Shown: positions 17,402 to 26,137 of the stretch, piece by piece | Layout: the number at the start of each line of letters is the position of its first letter | Position numbering within the stretch: position 1 is the first letter of the stretch | NCBI RefSeq assembly: GCF_022180385.2 | Contig: NZ_BQME02000001.1 | Span: forward strand, 760,501 to 824,500 | Length of the DNA stretch: 64,000 nt | Direction of reading: 5' to 3' | From: Paenibacillus sp. L3-i20 | GTDB lineage: Bacteria; Bacillota; Bacilli; Paenibacillales; Paenibacillaceae | Position numbers and translations under genes: made by a program | Notes under the pieces: generated by a model | Told to the model about the DNA's origin: nothing | The model's database searches: none | What the model saw: only the letters and a program-made list of their open reading frames with translations

Positions 17402-19201
17402 TTATCCTTTTTTGTTCAGGTAGAAGTAAAATACAACACCATCTACCGTATTATAAACACCGTACTGAACTTGATGCAGTTCCAAAATATTTTTCGAAAT
17501 GGCAAGTCCGATTCCAGTACTCCCTTCGTAACGGTGACGGGAAATATCCCCCCTGTAGAAGCGATCCCACACTTTATCAAGCTGCTCGGCGGATATATGT
17601 GCACCTTTATTTTCTACCTTTACTTTAATGACATCATTTTCTTCAATTGTAGAAACGAAAATGTCATTTTGCAGAGGCGTATAACGAATGGCATTCGTCA
17701 AAAAATTAGTAATAACCTGCTCAATACGGTGTTGATTGGCGATAACTTCAACAGGCAACAGTGATTTGTGTATGTGAAGCTCCTTTTGCCTAATGCTTGG
17801 GGAAAGCTGATCACAAATATACTCAATCACTTTATCGATATAGAACTCGTCCATCTCCATCTTATACGTCCCTGACTCGAATTTAGCCAGATCCAGCATG
17901 TCGACAATTAAGATATCCATCTTATCGACTTCCTTCTCCATCGCTTCGAAATAATGCTCCTTCTTATGACTCGCAACGCCGTCCTTTAAAATCGATATGC
18001 AGCTCTTCATTATACTAAGAGGAGTCTTCAGCTCATGCGAAACATCCGAAATAAATTCTTTCCTCGTATTCTCCAGCTGCTTCTCCTTTTCAATATCCTG
18101 ACGAAGCTGCAAAATATACGAATGTAATGTGTTGGATAACAAATTAATGTTTTGCGATAGATCTCCAATTTCGTCTTTAGAGGAGATTGATATTCGTTCT
18201 GAAAAGTCCAAACTTGCGATTTTTTGCGTCGTTCTATTTATTTGGAGCAAAGGTTTTGCAATTTTTTTCGAATAATAAAATGCGGCCAGTACGATGAGCA
18301 ACATAGCAAACAGAACTAGATACCCATAATAGTCTTTAAGCATTTGTACCGCCTCATCAACAGGCTGCATCGATGTCATAGAGATGATATACCCCTTTGA
18401 CCCGTCCTTATGCTCAATCTGATCTATAATTAAATTATATTTAACGTTATTTTCAACAAAATCAATCGATCGCAATAAGTCGATCTCTGGACCTCTTTCA
18501 TTGGCTAACAACTGTGCTTGAAATTCCTTGATTTTTTTCATAAACAAAGTGTTGGAATAAATATACCCCGATGCCGCATTTTGATCAGGAATTTGTATGC
18601 TTGTAATATCCCCATGCCTAATTGATATTTCATTTTTCATATATTTAAATTTTAAATCACTTTCCTCAATCGGATCTATACCCTCATACACGTATCTCAA
18701 CAAATTATTTTCTGTTCTCAACTCAAACTGTACCGGTATTTCAACAGAATCTTTGATTAGCTTAATAATACTAATGTCTACCCCTTTCTCAAGAGTAGTC
18801 TTTTTTTCTATTGCCTCTTCTATACTCATGAAATTGTATAAAGGTATGGTGATCGTATCCAAAGGCTTTTTATTTTCTATGTCTTCGTGAAGTTTATGAT
18901 ACAACTGAGCCTTCAAATAAAAATCAGGAGCATTTAGCAAGCTGCCATGTTGGTCAAGCGTCGTAATCCATGCATTATTTTCAAGGTAGAAAGCTCGCTC
19001 TAGTTTCTGTACAGCCTGGGGTCCGTCACTGTTCAAATAATCCGTTTCGAACGTTTTCATTTTGGTTTGAATTTGATTTAGCTTGTGATTGGCATAATAT
19101 TTTTCGAAAAAGAACGTTTGCCCCACATAAATTGTTGCTAGAAGCAACAGACATAACGCCGTTGTTAAAGCGAACAGTTTCCATACAATCTTTACTCTCA
19201 T
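17402..19201 (-). CDS. Sensor histidine kinase with large extracytoplasmic sensor
   Basis: Membrane kinase of 599 residues. Membrane helices at about 10-30 and 293-313 enclose a sensor domain of about 260 residues outside the cell. A HAMP linker (KPLLQINRTTQKIASLDF) is followed by the phosphorylation motif SDVSHELKTPLSIMKS and the ATPase domain (TNFLTNAIRYT, ENKGAHI, GIGLAISKNIL). The ATG overlaps the regulator stop by 4 bases. Signal unknown. Confidence 0.9.
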   Translation of the reverse strand: MRVKIVWKLFALTTALCLLLLATIYVGQTFFFEKYYANHKLNQIQTKMKTFETDYLNSDGPQAVQKLERAFYLENNAWITTLDQHGSLLNAPDFYLKAQLYHKLHEDIENKKPLDTITIPLYNFMSIEEAIEKKTTLEKGVDISIIKLIKDSVEIPVQFELRTENNLLRYVYEGIDPIEESDLKFKYMKNEISIRHGDITSIQIPDQNAASGYIYSNTLFMKKIKEFQAQLLANERGPEIDLLRSIDFVENNVKYNLIIDQIEHKDGSKGYIISMTSMQPVDEAVQMLKDYYGYLVLFAMLLIVLAAFYYSKKIAKPLLQINRTTQKIASLDFSERISISSKDEIGDLSQNINLLSNTLHSYILQLRQDIEKEKQLENTRKEFISDVSHELKTPLSIMKSCISILKDGVASHKKEHYFEAMEKEVDKMDILIVDMLDLAKFESGTYKMEMDEFYIDKVIEYICDQLSPSIRQKELHIHKSLLPVEVIANQHRIEQVITNFLTNAIRYTPLQNDIFVSTIEENDVIKVKVENKGAHISAEQLDKVWDRFYRGDISRHRYEGSTGIGLAISKNILELHQVQYGVYNTVDGVVFYFYLNKKG

Positions 19202-19875
19202 AGGCTCGCATCGATTTTGTATCCCGTCCGCACGACGGTTGTAATCATCTTAGATTTGTCCCCTAGCTTGTTCCGTAAATTTCTTATATGTGTATTAATA
19301 GTACGTTCATCCCCTGCATATTCGTAACCCCATATTTTCATTATGAGCTGCTCTCTCGTCACAACAATTCCTTGGTTGAGCATTAAGTAATGTAAGATTT
19401 CGAATTCTGTATAGGTCAAACTACTGCTTACTCCATCTACAGTTACTGTCCGAGATGCGAGATGCATCCGAATACCACCGTAAGACAACATTTCCTCAGA
19501 CGATTCCGTCTTGCGGACTCGACTGTCTAGCAAGCGCTTCGCTCTTGCCAGCAAGACTGGAGGGCTATACGGCTTCGTAACATAATCATCCGCTCCAAGC
19601 TCAAAGCCAAGCAGCGTATCATCTTCATCTACTCTTGCCGTTAACATAATGATTGGGACATTGGATGTTTTCCGAATACGCCGACATACCGACCAGCCAT
19701 CAATCTCCGGCAACATGACGTCTAGCACTATTAAATCTACTTCATTGTTTTGAAAATGAGACAATCCTTCCTTGCCGTCACTTGCTTCCAATACCGTATA
19801 ACCCTCATTCACAAAATAATCCTTAATAATTTCTCTTAATATAGCCTCGTCTTCAACGACTAATATCGTTCTCAC
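19198..19875 (-). CDS. OmpR-family response regulator
   Basis: Response regulator of 225 residues. The receiver has VEDE, phosphoacceptor in LIVLDVMLPEIDG and lysine in VTKPY; the winged helix has YTEFEILHYLML and TINTHIRNLRNKLGD. A GTG at 19875 is preferred because GGGAG lies eight bases upstream and its GTGA overlaps the ArsR stop, a typical coupling; an ATG at 19890 has no ribosome site. Pairs with the kinase downstream. Confidence 0.9.
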   Translation of the reverse strand: MRTILVVEDEAILREIIKDYFVNEGYTVLEASDGKEGLSHFQNNEVDLIVLDVMLPEIDGWSVCRRIRKTSNVPIIMLTARVDEDDTLLGFELGADDYVTKPYSPPVLLARAKRLLDSRVRKTESSEEMLSYGGIRMHLASRTVTVDGVSSSLTYTEFEILHYLMLNQGIVVTREQLIMKIWGYEYAGDERTINTHIRNLRNKLGDKSKMITTVVRTGYKIDASL

Positions 19876-20486
19876 GACAACGACTCCCATCTAGCCCATA
19901 GTTCTTGTGGGTTTAACTCGTACACTTCATTTTCCCGATACATAAATTGATGCATAATAAATTCCCGTCTTATAGTAGCGAAATCATCAAAGTAGCCCTT
20001 AATAAACGTATTTATTTCTTTTTCACTATACTTGCGTCCTTTTTCTAGCTGAGATACTAAATGCTCTAATACAATCAGCTTCTTTTTTAACTGGCTTGGC
20101 ATATTCTTAAGCTTACCTTCGGCTGTAAAGAAACTTCGGATAACAGATGCTTTTAGTTTTAATTGTTCCTCTTTCTTTTGAGCCTCATCCATTTGCTCCA
20201 TCCCTCCCGCAGTATGTCTATAGATCAGTGCCTCCGTACCTTTAGCGCTATTTTTAATGAAATAATCGTTGAGTGTAAAATAAATTGTATTTTTGTCTCT
20301 TCTTTCATTTATTAAGCTAGCTTCTCTCAGCTTCGCAGCATGATGAGTTATCGTAGCTGGTGTAACAGAAAGCTTCTCCGCCAACGCTTGACCATTCATC
20401 TCTCCGTCAGCCAAAAGAATCAACAGCTTAATCCGAGTCGGATCAGCTAATGCTTTATGATATTGGACAACTTTCTCCAGTTGCAT
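19872..20486 (-). CDS. ArsR-family regulator with DUF2087 domain
   Basis: Transcription factor of 204 residues with two parts: an ArsR winged helix (KALADPTRIKLLILL, TPATITHHAAKLREASLI, about 1-85) and a C-terminal DUF2087 module (KGYFDDFATIRREFIMHQFMYR, about 125-195). No metal-binding cysteine motif is present, so it is unlikely to be a metal sensor. It heads an operon with a two-component pair, to which it is translationally coupled. The ligand is unknown. Confidence 0.85.
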   Translation of the reverse strand: MQLEKVVQYHKALADPTRIKLLILLADGEMNGQALAEKLSVTPATITHHAAKLREASLINERRDKNTIYFTLNDYFIKNSAKGTEALIYRHTAGGMEQMDEAQKKEEQLKLKASVIRSFFTAEGKLKNMPSQLKKKLIVLEHLVSQLEKGRKYSEKEINTFIKGYFDDFATIRREFIMHQFMYRENEVYELNPQELWARWESLS

Positions 20487-20678
20487 TCATGCTCAACTCC
20501 CATTCAATTTACACATTATCTAATTAGACGTTTATTAAATAAGATAATAAAGTAAGTGACCAACATTTGTCAAACGTTTTTCTTCTGTCTTCATAAAGAG
20601 ATGCTTGTATCACTCTCAACGAATTTCATTGCTAATTTTTACATATTTTAGTACGATTTTGAGTGAGGGGGAATTTTA

Positions 20679-21212
20679 TTGCTGGCAATATTGAAACAGG
20701 AAGATTTCAACACGATGAACAACGTTGATTTGGGAACCGCATGCTTCAAGCCTTTGATTCAAGTCTACAAAAGGGCTCAGACGGAAGAGCAGAACTTTGC
20801 AACAGACATTTATCCTCATTGGAGCAGTGGACAGAGGGCATTATTTATTTTTTGGACTTATTACTCGCATGTAAAAAAATCCGAAGCCGATTGTTATTAT
20901 TGGAGTGCCCTGTATATGGCTCAATCCGAGCGATGGTCAGGACTATTTCGCGGACTGCAATTTTTCGAGGATCGGGATACGCTCCCACTAATCGAAGAAA
21001 TGGATGCACTCCTCAAAAAAAGAAATCATCCACGCAGCATGAGCGACTTCAATGTTTCATACGACGATATAAACAATGACCCTTTATTACATGAACAAAT
21101 CTCTGTATGGTATGCAAAGCTGCTCGTAGCTCTGCCTATAACAATTGCTCTAATAAGCGACTACATTCGGCTGCATCCTGATCAGTTTACTGAGCTTGTT
21201 GAAAGTTATTAG
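20679..21212 (+). CDS. Conserved-looking protein of unknown function
   Basis: A 177-residue soluble protein, rich in aromatic residues and predicted largely helical (HWSSGQRALFIFWTYYSHVK, YYWSALYMAQSERWSGL). I do not recognise a named domain. It starts at TTG 20679, with GAGGGGG eight bases upstream. No membrane helix or signal peptide is evident apart from a mildly hydrophobic stretch near residues 147-160. Divergent from the ArsR gene; a long inverted repeat (21261-21301) follows. Confidence 0.7.
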   Translation: MLAILKQEDFNTMNNVDLGTACFKPLIQVYKRAQTEEQNFATDIYPHWSSGQRALFIFWTYYSHVKKSEADCYYWSALYMAQSERWSGLFRGLQFFEDRDTLPLIEEMDALLKKRNHPRSMSDFNVSYDDINNDPLLHEQISVWYAKLLVALPITIALISDYIRLHPDQFTELVESY

Positions 21213-21260
21213 TATTGGTTTCATTCTATCTAAGTAATTACAAATAAAGTTCTAAATCTA

Positions 21261-21301
21261 ATGCACATCACTCCAGTCATTTGATTGCTAGTGATGTGCA
21301 T
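21261..21301. terminator. 12-bp stem hairpin, weak terminator
   Basis: ATGCACATCACT and AGTGATGTGCAT form a perfect stem with a 17-base loop. No strong T-run follows, so termination efficiency is doubtful. Confidence 0.45.
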
Positions 21302-21359
21302 TAACATATTCTATTTATAGTGTCTAAACATAGATTCATATACTAATGGAGGGTATACC

Positions 21360-21827
21360 ATGAAACTTGCTTACCTGCTAGTCGTGCTATTCATTACTCT
21401 AAGTTCATGCGGAAAAGCTGCTACTAGTATCAACGAGAACAGCACTCCTGTAATCTCAGGAGATAGCAGCGTAGATCACGCAATGAACATAGAAGTTACC
21501 CCCATCACTACAGAGGATGCATCGCAGAATCGCACCGAATATTTAGCCCACGACAAAGATCAACTATCCTATATGGATTTTGAAACGGCAAATTAGTAAT
21601 TGTTGATTGGTATTCTGGGGGAAAAGATAGTTATGATTTTATGGTACGTGGGCAAAATAAAACGATTAACAATCCAAATATATGGAGTAATAGCGAATGG
21701 GGAAAGAAATTAGTCAATAAAGCAGATAGCTTTTCAGGCTCAATTCAATGATTGGTTATTGATAGTTTGCTTAACAATCGATGGCATAAAGCAATGGCTC
21801 AATCATTTTCAAAAAGAAATAAAATAA
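21360..21827 (+). pseudogene. Frameshifted small lipoprotein gene
   Basis: The first frame encodes 78 residues: a lipoprotein signal with lipobox LSSC (Cys17), then a polar segment ending FETAN at a TAG (21594-21596). Immediately beyond, another frame reads KLVIVDWYSGGKDSYDFMVR and continues to TGA at 21749-21751, and the original frame then resumes with DWLLIVCLTIDGIKQWLNHF to 21827. The amino-acid make-up indicates a once-continuous gene broken by one clear frameshift near 21590 and perhaps a second near 21750. Function unknown; sequencing error is a possible alternative. Confidence 0.6.
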
Positions 21828-21840
21828 GATTCATTCCGCA

Positions 21841-21898
21841 GAGAAACCTACGTTTTCCAAAACGTGAGTTTCTCTTTCTTTATTTTTTGTCATTCACA
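21841..21898 (+). terminator. Terminator after the lipoprotein pseudogene
   Basis: GAGAAAC...GTTTCTC with an inner ACGTTTT/AAAACGT stem (21841-21874) is followed by a T-rich run to 21898. Confidence 0.8.
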
Positions 21899-21910
21899 CA
21901 AAGGAAACTA

Positions 21911-21966
21911 TTTACAATTAATTCAAATTGAATTATAGTATGAACAAATATTGAATTTATTCATAC
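21911..21966 (+). promoter_or_regulatory. TetR-autoregulated promoter and operator
   Basis: TTTACA (21911-21916) and TATAGT (21934-21939) are 17 bases apart. Overlapping the -10 and the start point is an inverted repeat GTATGAACAAAT-ATTGA-ATTTATTCATAC (21938-21966; 11 of 12 positions symmetric), the size and position of a TetR-family operator. Repression of the whole TetR-ABC operon by its first gene product is inferred. Confidence 0.65.
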
Positions 21967-21991
21967 ATTCACAAAGTGAGCTGATGAAACG

Positions 21992-22633
21992 ATGGCGAAG
22001 AAGTTTTCCGAAGAAGAACGTAGCTGGGTTGGGCAAAAGTTATTAACTGAAGGTAGACGTTTATTTGAAAGTTACGGTCTTAAGAAAACTAGTGTCGAGG
22101 AACTTACGCAGGCAGTTGGTATTGCACAAGGCTCATTCTATTTGTTTTATAGCTCCAAAGAGGAGCTTTTTTACGCGCTCATGCAAGAGGATGAGAAGCG
22201 TATTCGCGCTGAGATGCAAAATTCTTTTGCTAAGGGCGAAATGATCACTAAAGAAGGGATCAAACGGTTTCTAATCAAATCGTTTCAAATGCTTGAGCAA
22301 AGCCCTCTTTTGCAAGGAATGATTGTGAAGAGAGAGCTGGAGCAGCTCATGAGAAAGCTGCCAAAAGAACTACTCGCCCGCAACTTTTCAGAGGATCAAG
22401 ATGCCATGATGCCGATCATTTCTTTGTGGCAATCTGCGGGGATTATGAAAGGTGTTGCGCCAGAGCTGCTTGTCAGCCTCTTCCGCTCTCTGATCTTGCT
22501 CAGGCTGCATAAGGAGGAAATCGGTGAGGGGCAATTCGATGCTACGATGGAACTGCTTATTGATGTGATAGCGACAGGTTTAGTCACTTGGAGCGCAGAG
22601 TCGGAAGGAGCAAATACAGATGATAGAGGTTAA
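21992..22633 (+). CDS. TetR-family transcriptional regulator
   Basis: Repressor of 213 residues with an N-terminal TetR helix-turn-helix (GLKKTSVEELTQAVGIAQGSF, about 28-50) and a ligand-binding C-terminal domain. It overlaps the ABC ATPase start by 14 bases and probably represses the exporter operon that it heads. Confidence 0.88.
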   Translation: MAKKFSEEERSWVGQKLLTEGRRLFESYGLKKTSVEELTQAVGIAQGSFYLFYSSKEELFYALMQEDEKRIRAEMQNSFAKGEMITKEGIKRFLIKSFQMLEQSPLLQGMIVKRELEQLMRKLPKELLARNFSEDQDAMMPIISLWQSAGIMKGVAPELLVSLFRSLILLRLHKEEIGEGQFDATMELLIDVIATGLVTWSAESEGANTDDRG

Positions 22634-23474
22634 GGATCTTAGCTTTCGCTATCCGCGTCAAGAGGAACTCACGTTACATGGCCTCAACTTCGTCATCCCA
22701 AAAGGAGAAATCTTCGGATTTCTTGGCCCTTCTGGGGCCGGAAAAAGCACCACTCAAAAAATATTGATCGGCTCACTCAAAAGCTATAGCGGCAGCGTTA
22801 AGGTAATGAACAAGGAGATACGAGACATAGGTTCAGATTATTTTGAGCGAATCGGCGTGGCATTTGAATTCCCCAACTTCTATGCAAAATTTTCTGTGTT
22901 AGATAACTTAAAGCTTTTCCGTTCTCTGTACTCTGGAGAAACCGAAGATCCGCTTCGGCTTTTGGAACAAGTTGATTTAAAGGATGCCGCCGATAAACCG
23001 TTTGCACAGTTGTCAAAAGGAATGAAAATGCGTCTTAACTTTTGCCGAGCACTCTTGAACAAGCCTGATATTATATTTTTGGATGAGCCTACATCTGGAC
23101 TAGACCCAGTGAATGCAGAACGGATGAAAGAGCTCATTCTTAAACTGAAGACAGAAGGGAAAACGATCGTTATTACAACCCATAACATGCAAGCAGCAGA
23201 AGCGTTATGTGATCGTGTCGCCTTCATCGTAGATGGTCAAATTAAGTTAATTGATTCTCCTCGTGAACTTAAGCTTACGCATGGGCAAAGGAAAGTTCGA
23301 GTTGAATATATAGATGCGAACGGGAAGCAATCGCAACAATTTTCACTCGATAACATCGGCAGTAACGATCAATTTTCTAAATTGCTTTCATCGTATCCTA
23401 TCGAGACGATTCATTCACAAGAAGCATCGCTTGAGCAAATATTTATCGCTGTGACAGGGAGGCAGCTATCATGA
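22620..23474 (+). CDS. ABC transporter ATP-binding protein
   Basis: ATPase of 284 residues: Walker A GFLGPSGAGKSTTQK, signature AQLSKGMKMRLNFCRAL, Walker B IIFLDEPTSGLDPVN, H loop ITTHNMQ. The ATG at 22620 has GAAGGAG upstream inside the TetR gene. With two ABC-2-like permeases downstream, the arrangement resembles fluoroquinolone/daunorubicin-type exporters. Substrate unknown. Confidence 0.88.
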   Translation: MIEVKDLSFRYPRQEELTLHGLNFVIPKGEIFGFLGPSGAGKSTTQKILIGSLKSYSGSVKVMNKEIRDIGSDYFERIGVAFEFPNFYAKFSVLDNLKLFRSLYSGETEDPLRLLEQVDLKDAADKPFAQLSKGMKMRLNFCRALLNKPDIIFLDEPTSGLDPVNAERMKELILKLKTEGKTIVITTHNMQAAEALCDRVAFIVDGQIKLIDSPRELKLTHGQRKVRVEYIDANGKQSQQFSLDNIGSNDQFSKLLSSYPIETIHSQEASLEQIFIAVTGRQLS

Positions 23475-24175
23475 GGGCACTAACGTCGTTTGCATTTGAT
23501 GTACGGCTACTATGGCGCCACGGGTTCTTTTGGATTTATGTTTTGGTTTGTGCACTCTATTGGACAGTGTTGCAATTTATTCCCGATAACTATAAGGAGA
23601 CGACAGTCCTACTTCTGGCTTACAGTGATCCAAGTGCCATTGGCCTTATATTGGCGGGAAGCATCGTTCTGCTAGAAAGAGATCAAGGCATTCATGATCC
23701 GCTCTTCGTTACACCGCTGCGAATTAGAGAATACTTGCTTGCTAAAGCAGCATCCATATCCTTATTATCCCTCCTTGCCGCTTGGACCATACATTTGTCC
23801 TCTGTGGGAGTTCCAAAGTCTCCACTCGGATTTTCGGTTGGTATTATATTAACGTCAAGTTTCATGACTCTTCTTTCCATCAGTGCAGTGGCCAAATGTC
23901 GAACGATCAATGGCTTTATCCTCATGAGTCAAGCTTATGGTCTACCCTTTTCTTTGCCTGTGCTTGGCTATATTGGCGTTTGGGATACACCTCTATTTGA
24001 CTTTTTTCCAACACAAGGAACGTTATTGCTACTGCAATCCGCATATGAGGGCTTATCGATAAATGAATGGATATATGCGATCCTTATCTTGTGTATATGG
24101 AATGGTATTGCTTTTCTATCCGCTAGACGCTCATTCGAGCAGCATGTGTTAGGTAGGTTGGGGGCTGGAGCATGA
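23471..24175 (+). CDS. ABC-2 type permease, first subunit
   Basis: A 234-residue protein with six predicted membrane helices and the cytoplasmic motif GIHDPLFVTPLRIREYLLAK between helices 2 and 3, similar in design to fluoroquinolone-exporter permeases. ATGA overlap with the ATPase gene. It probably forms a heterodimer with the next permease. Confidence 0.8.
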   Translation: MRALTSFAFDVRLLWRHGFFWIYVLVCALYWTVLQFIPDNYKETTVLLLAYSDPSAIGLILAGSIVLLERDQGIHDPLFVTPLRIREYLLAKAASISLLSLLAAWTIHLSSVGVPKSPLGFSVGIILTSSFMTLLSISAVAKCRTINGFILMSQAYGLPFSLPVLGYIGVWDTPLFDFFPTQGTLLLLQSAYEGLSINEWIYAILILCIWNGIAFLSARRSFEQHVLGRLGAGA

Positions 24176-24891
24176 ACAAATACAATACGCTCCTAAGAAA
24201 TGATATAAGGCAGGCTGCTCTTGATCCGATGCTTATGGCTTGTATCTTTGGTCCGCTTATGCTCATCCTGCTTGCCCGAATTGGATTTCCACTTGCTGCT
24301 GAATGGCTGATGACATCATACACGTTCCAATTGTCTAGCTATGCTAATTTTGCTCAGTCTTTATTCATTGCAACGATACCTTTGCTCATTGGCACGCTTA
24401 CGGGACTTCTCATACTCGATGAGCGTGATGAAAATCTAATTGCCTATTTCACTGTAACTCCGCTTACGCGTCGTGGCTACCTTTTTTACCGTCTGCTTCT
24501 ACCTACGGGACTAACAATTATACTCTCTACACTTTTTCTAACGATGTCCGGATTAATGGAGTTTCGAGCAGTTCACCTTTTAGCACTCCTATTAGTTTGC
24601 CTTGAAGCACCTTGGTTCGCACTTTTGCTAGCCGCATTTGCCGGGAACAAGGTAGAAGGAATCGCCTTTTCTAAACTCGGCGGCCTACTCATTGTTGGCC
24701 CAATTGCTGTTCACTTCGCACCAGACAGTTGGGAATGGCTTGCAGCCATTATTCCTACCTTTTGGGTCGCAAAGATGTTGGAACACGGATTGCAGCCTTT
24801 ATTAGCAATTGGTTACGGCACTCTCGGACTATTTATTCATGTTGCAATGTTATGGATAATGATCAAAGTATTCGTCAAAAAAATCGATTAG
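24172..24891 (+). CDS. ABC-2 type permease, second subunit
   Basis: A 239-residue protein with six predicted membrane helices and the equivalent motif DERDENLIAYFTVTPLTRRG. It overlaps the preceding gene by ATGA, completing a TetR-ATPase-permease-permease operon. The length and motif match its neighbour, so a heterodimeric pore is likely. Confidence 0.8.
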   Translation: MNKYNTLLRNDIRQAALDPMLMACIFGPLMLILLARIGFPLAAEWLMTSYTFQLSSYANFAQSLFIATIPLLIGTLTGLLILDERDENLIAYFTVTPLTRRGYLFYRLLLPTGLTIILSTLFLTMSGLMEFRAVHLLALLLVCLEAPWFALLLAAFAGNKVEGIAFSKLGGLLIVGPIAVHFAPDSWEWLAAIIPTFWVAKMLEHGLQPLLAIGYGTLGLFIHVAMLWIMIKVFVKKID

Positions 24892-24898
24892 TGCAAAC

Positions 24899-24942
24899 AA
24901 AAAAGGGTTCGTCACTTGTCCTTAGACAAATGACCAACCCTT
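24899..24942. terminator. Bidirectional terminator between converging genes
   Basis: AAGGGTT/AACCCTT with an inner TCACTTGTC/GACAAATGA stem. The strongest T-run follows on the minus strand (for the 24954 gene); the plus side is weaker. Confidence 0.75.
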
Positions 24943-24953
24943 ATACTAGCTTA

Positions 24954-25241
24954 TTATACTTTTGCGAACTCCGAATTAGCTGTTTCAAGCATCGTTTTCC
25001 AGTCAGCAAATTTCGTTTCTCTTGCTACATGGCGATTCCAAAGCTCTTCAGGGATCAAATTAACATCCTCTTGCGTCCAAGCTTGGAAATTACCTTTCTC
25101 TAGAAACTCCTGAAAGCTCTTGCTGTAGGAATGTTTGTTCATAAATGATTCGTTAAACAAGCGCTCTAGTGTTGCTTCAGCTGAATCATCCTTATTCGCC
25201 TTTTGCTCTTGCAATTCCTTAAGTAAATCCTCAAATGACAT
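24954..25241 (-). CDS. Small soluble protein of unknown function
   Basis: A 95-residue, charged, helix-rich protein (MSFEDLLKELQEQKANKDD..., SYSKSFQEFLEKGNFQAWTQ). I do not recognise a family. ATG 25241 follows AGGAAG by nine bases; a TTG at 25259 with GGAGTGG just upstream would add six residues and cannot be excluded. It lies downstream of the DUF3934 gene on the same strand. Confidence 0.65.
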   Translation of the reverse strand: MSFEDLLKELQEQKANKDDSAEATLERLFNESFMNKHSYSKSFQEFLEKGNFQAWTQEDVNLIPEELWNRHVARETKFADWKTMLETANSEFAKV

Positions 25242-25298
25242 CGGTTTATTCTTCCTCAAATTACCACTCCTAAGTTTGGATTACATCCCTTAAATTGA

Positions 25299-25484
25299 TT
25301 ATGCTTCTGATTTATTACCATTATTCTTATTGGAAGTGGCTGTAGTGCCATCCTTCCGCTTTGTACCTTTACTTTTATAAGGTTTAGGTGAGTTTTTGGC
25401 TTTGTTGGCAGCAGCCTGCCACCTGTTCCAGCCCTTTTTGTCCGTCCCTCTGCCCGTGCCACCTTTTTTCTTTGAATCGCTCAA
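25299..25484 (-). CDS. DUF3934-type small basic protein
   Basis: A 61-residue lysine/glycine-rich protein. Its start, KKGGTGRGTDKKGWNRWQAA followed by ANKAK, is the signature of DUF3934 proteins found across Bacillales. Start TTG at 25484 with GGAGTGAT upstream. Function unknown; the composition suggests nucleic-acid contact, but that is speculation. Confidence 0.8.
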   Translation of the reverse strand: MSDSKKKGGTGRGTDKKGWNRWQAAANKAKNSPKPYKSKGTKRKDGTTATSNKNNGNKSEA

Positions 25485-25570
25485 TTGATCACTCCGTTAT
25501 AGGTGCTTATATTGCCGCAACCTACATTATACGTTAAATCGGCGTATAGTTCCATGGTATGCATTTAATT

Positions 25571-25608
25571 TAAAAGGTCCTATAGGAATTTCTATCCTAT
25601 AAGGACCT
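25571..25608 (-). terminator. Terminator after GNAT gene
   Basis: AGGTCC-TATAGGA pairs with TCCTATA-GGACCT (one bulge); TTTT follows on the minus strand. Confidence 0.75.
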
Positions 25609-25632
25609 AATTGAGAACCTGTATTGATTTAT

Positions 25633-26103
25633 TTAATCAACAAAATTTCTGGAAGTTGGTCGTTCAAACCGTGTAATATACACCTCTGGAGCAACTTCAA
25701 TATGCTCCATCTCCTCGAAGCCATAGCTAACATACAGTCTAATAGCAGGCACATTCTTAGCACCCGTATGAACTACAATTTTCTTGCCCTCAGCTGGGCC
25801 ACGCAAAACATGAGCCAATAATTGCTTAGCGATTCCTTTACGGAAGTAATTAGGATGTACAACCAGTCTACAAATATGGATGTCGTTATCGTCCTGTTCG
25901 TAAGAAATAAAGCCTGCAACAGCCTCATCCAACACATACGCTACAAAATGTTCATCACAGTCTACAATCGATTGTACCGTGTCTCGCAATGGTGGAATAT
26001 CATCGAATCCAATAATCTCAGCTTCTACACGATAAGCGGGCAGCTGTACTTCTAATATGTCATTCGCAGTTTTTGTATCCTTATTATTCAATACAATAAT
26101 CAT
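25633..26103 (-). CDS. GNAT-family N-acetyltransferase
   Basis: A 156-residue acetyl-CoA-dependent acetyltransferase. Motif A reads LVVHPNYFRKGIAKQLLAHV, containing the R/Q-x-x-G-x-A pyrophosphate loop, and motif B includes NVPAIRLYVSYGFEEMEH. The substrate cannot be inferred. Single gene with its own terminator. Confidence 0.88.
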   Translation of the reverse strand: MIIVLNNKDTKTANDILEVQLPAYRVEAEIIGFDDIPPLRDTVQSIVDCDEHFVAYVLDEAVAGFISYEQDDNDIHICRLVVHPNYFRKGIAKQLLAHVLRGPAEGKKIVVHTGAKNVPAIRLYVSYGFEEMEHIEVAPEVYITRFERPTSRNFVD

Positions 26104-26137
26104 ATGACTCGCTCCTGTTGTTTGTTGCTTACTCGTC

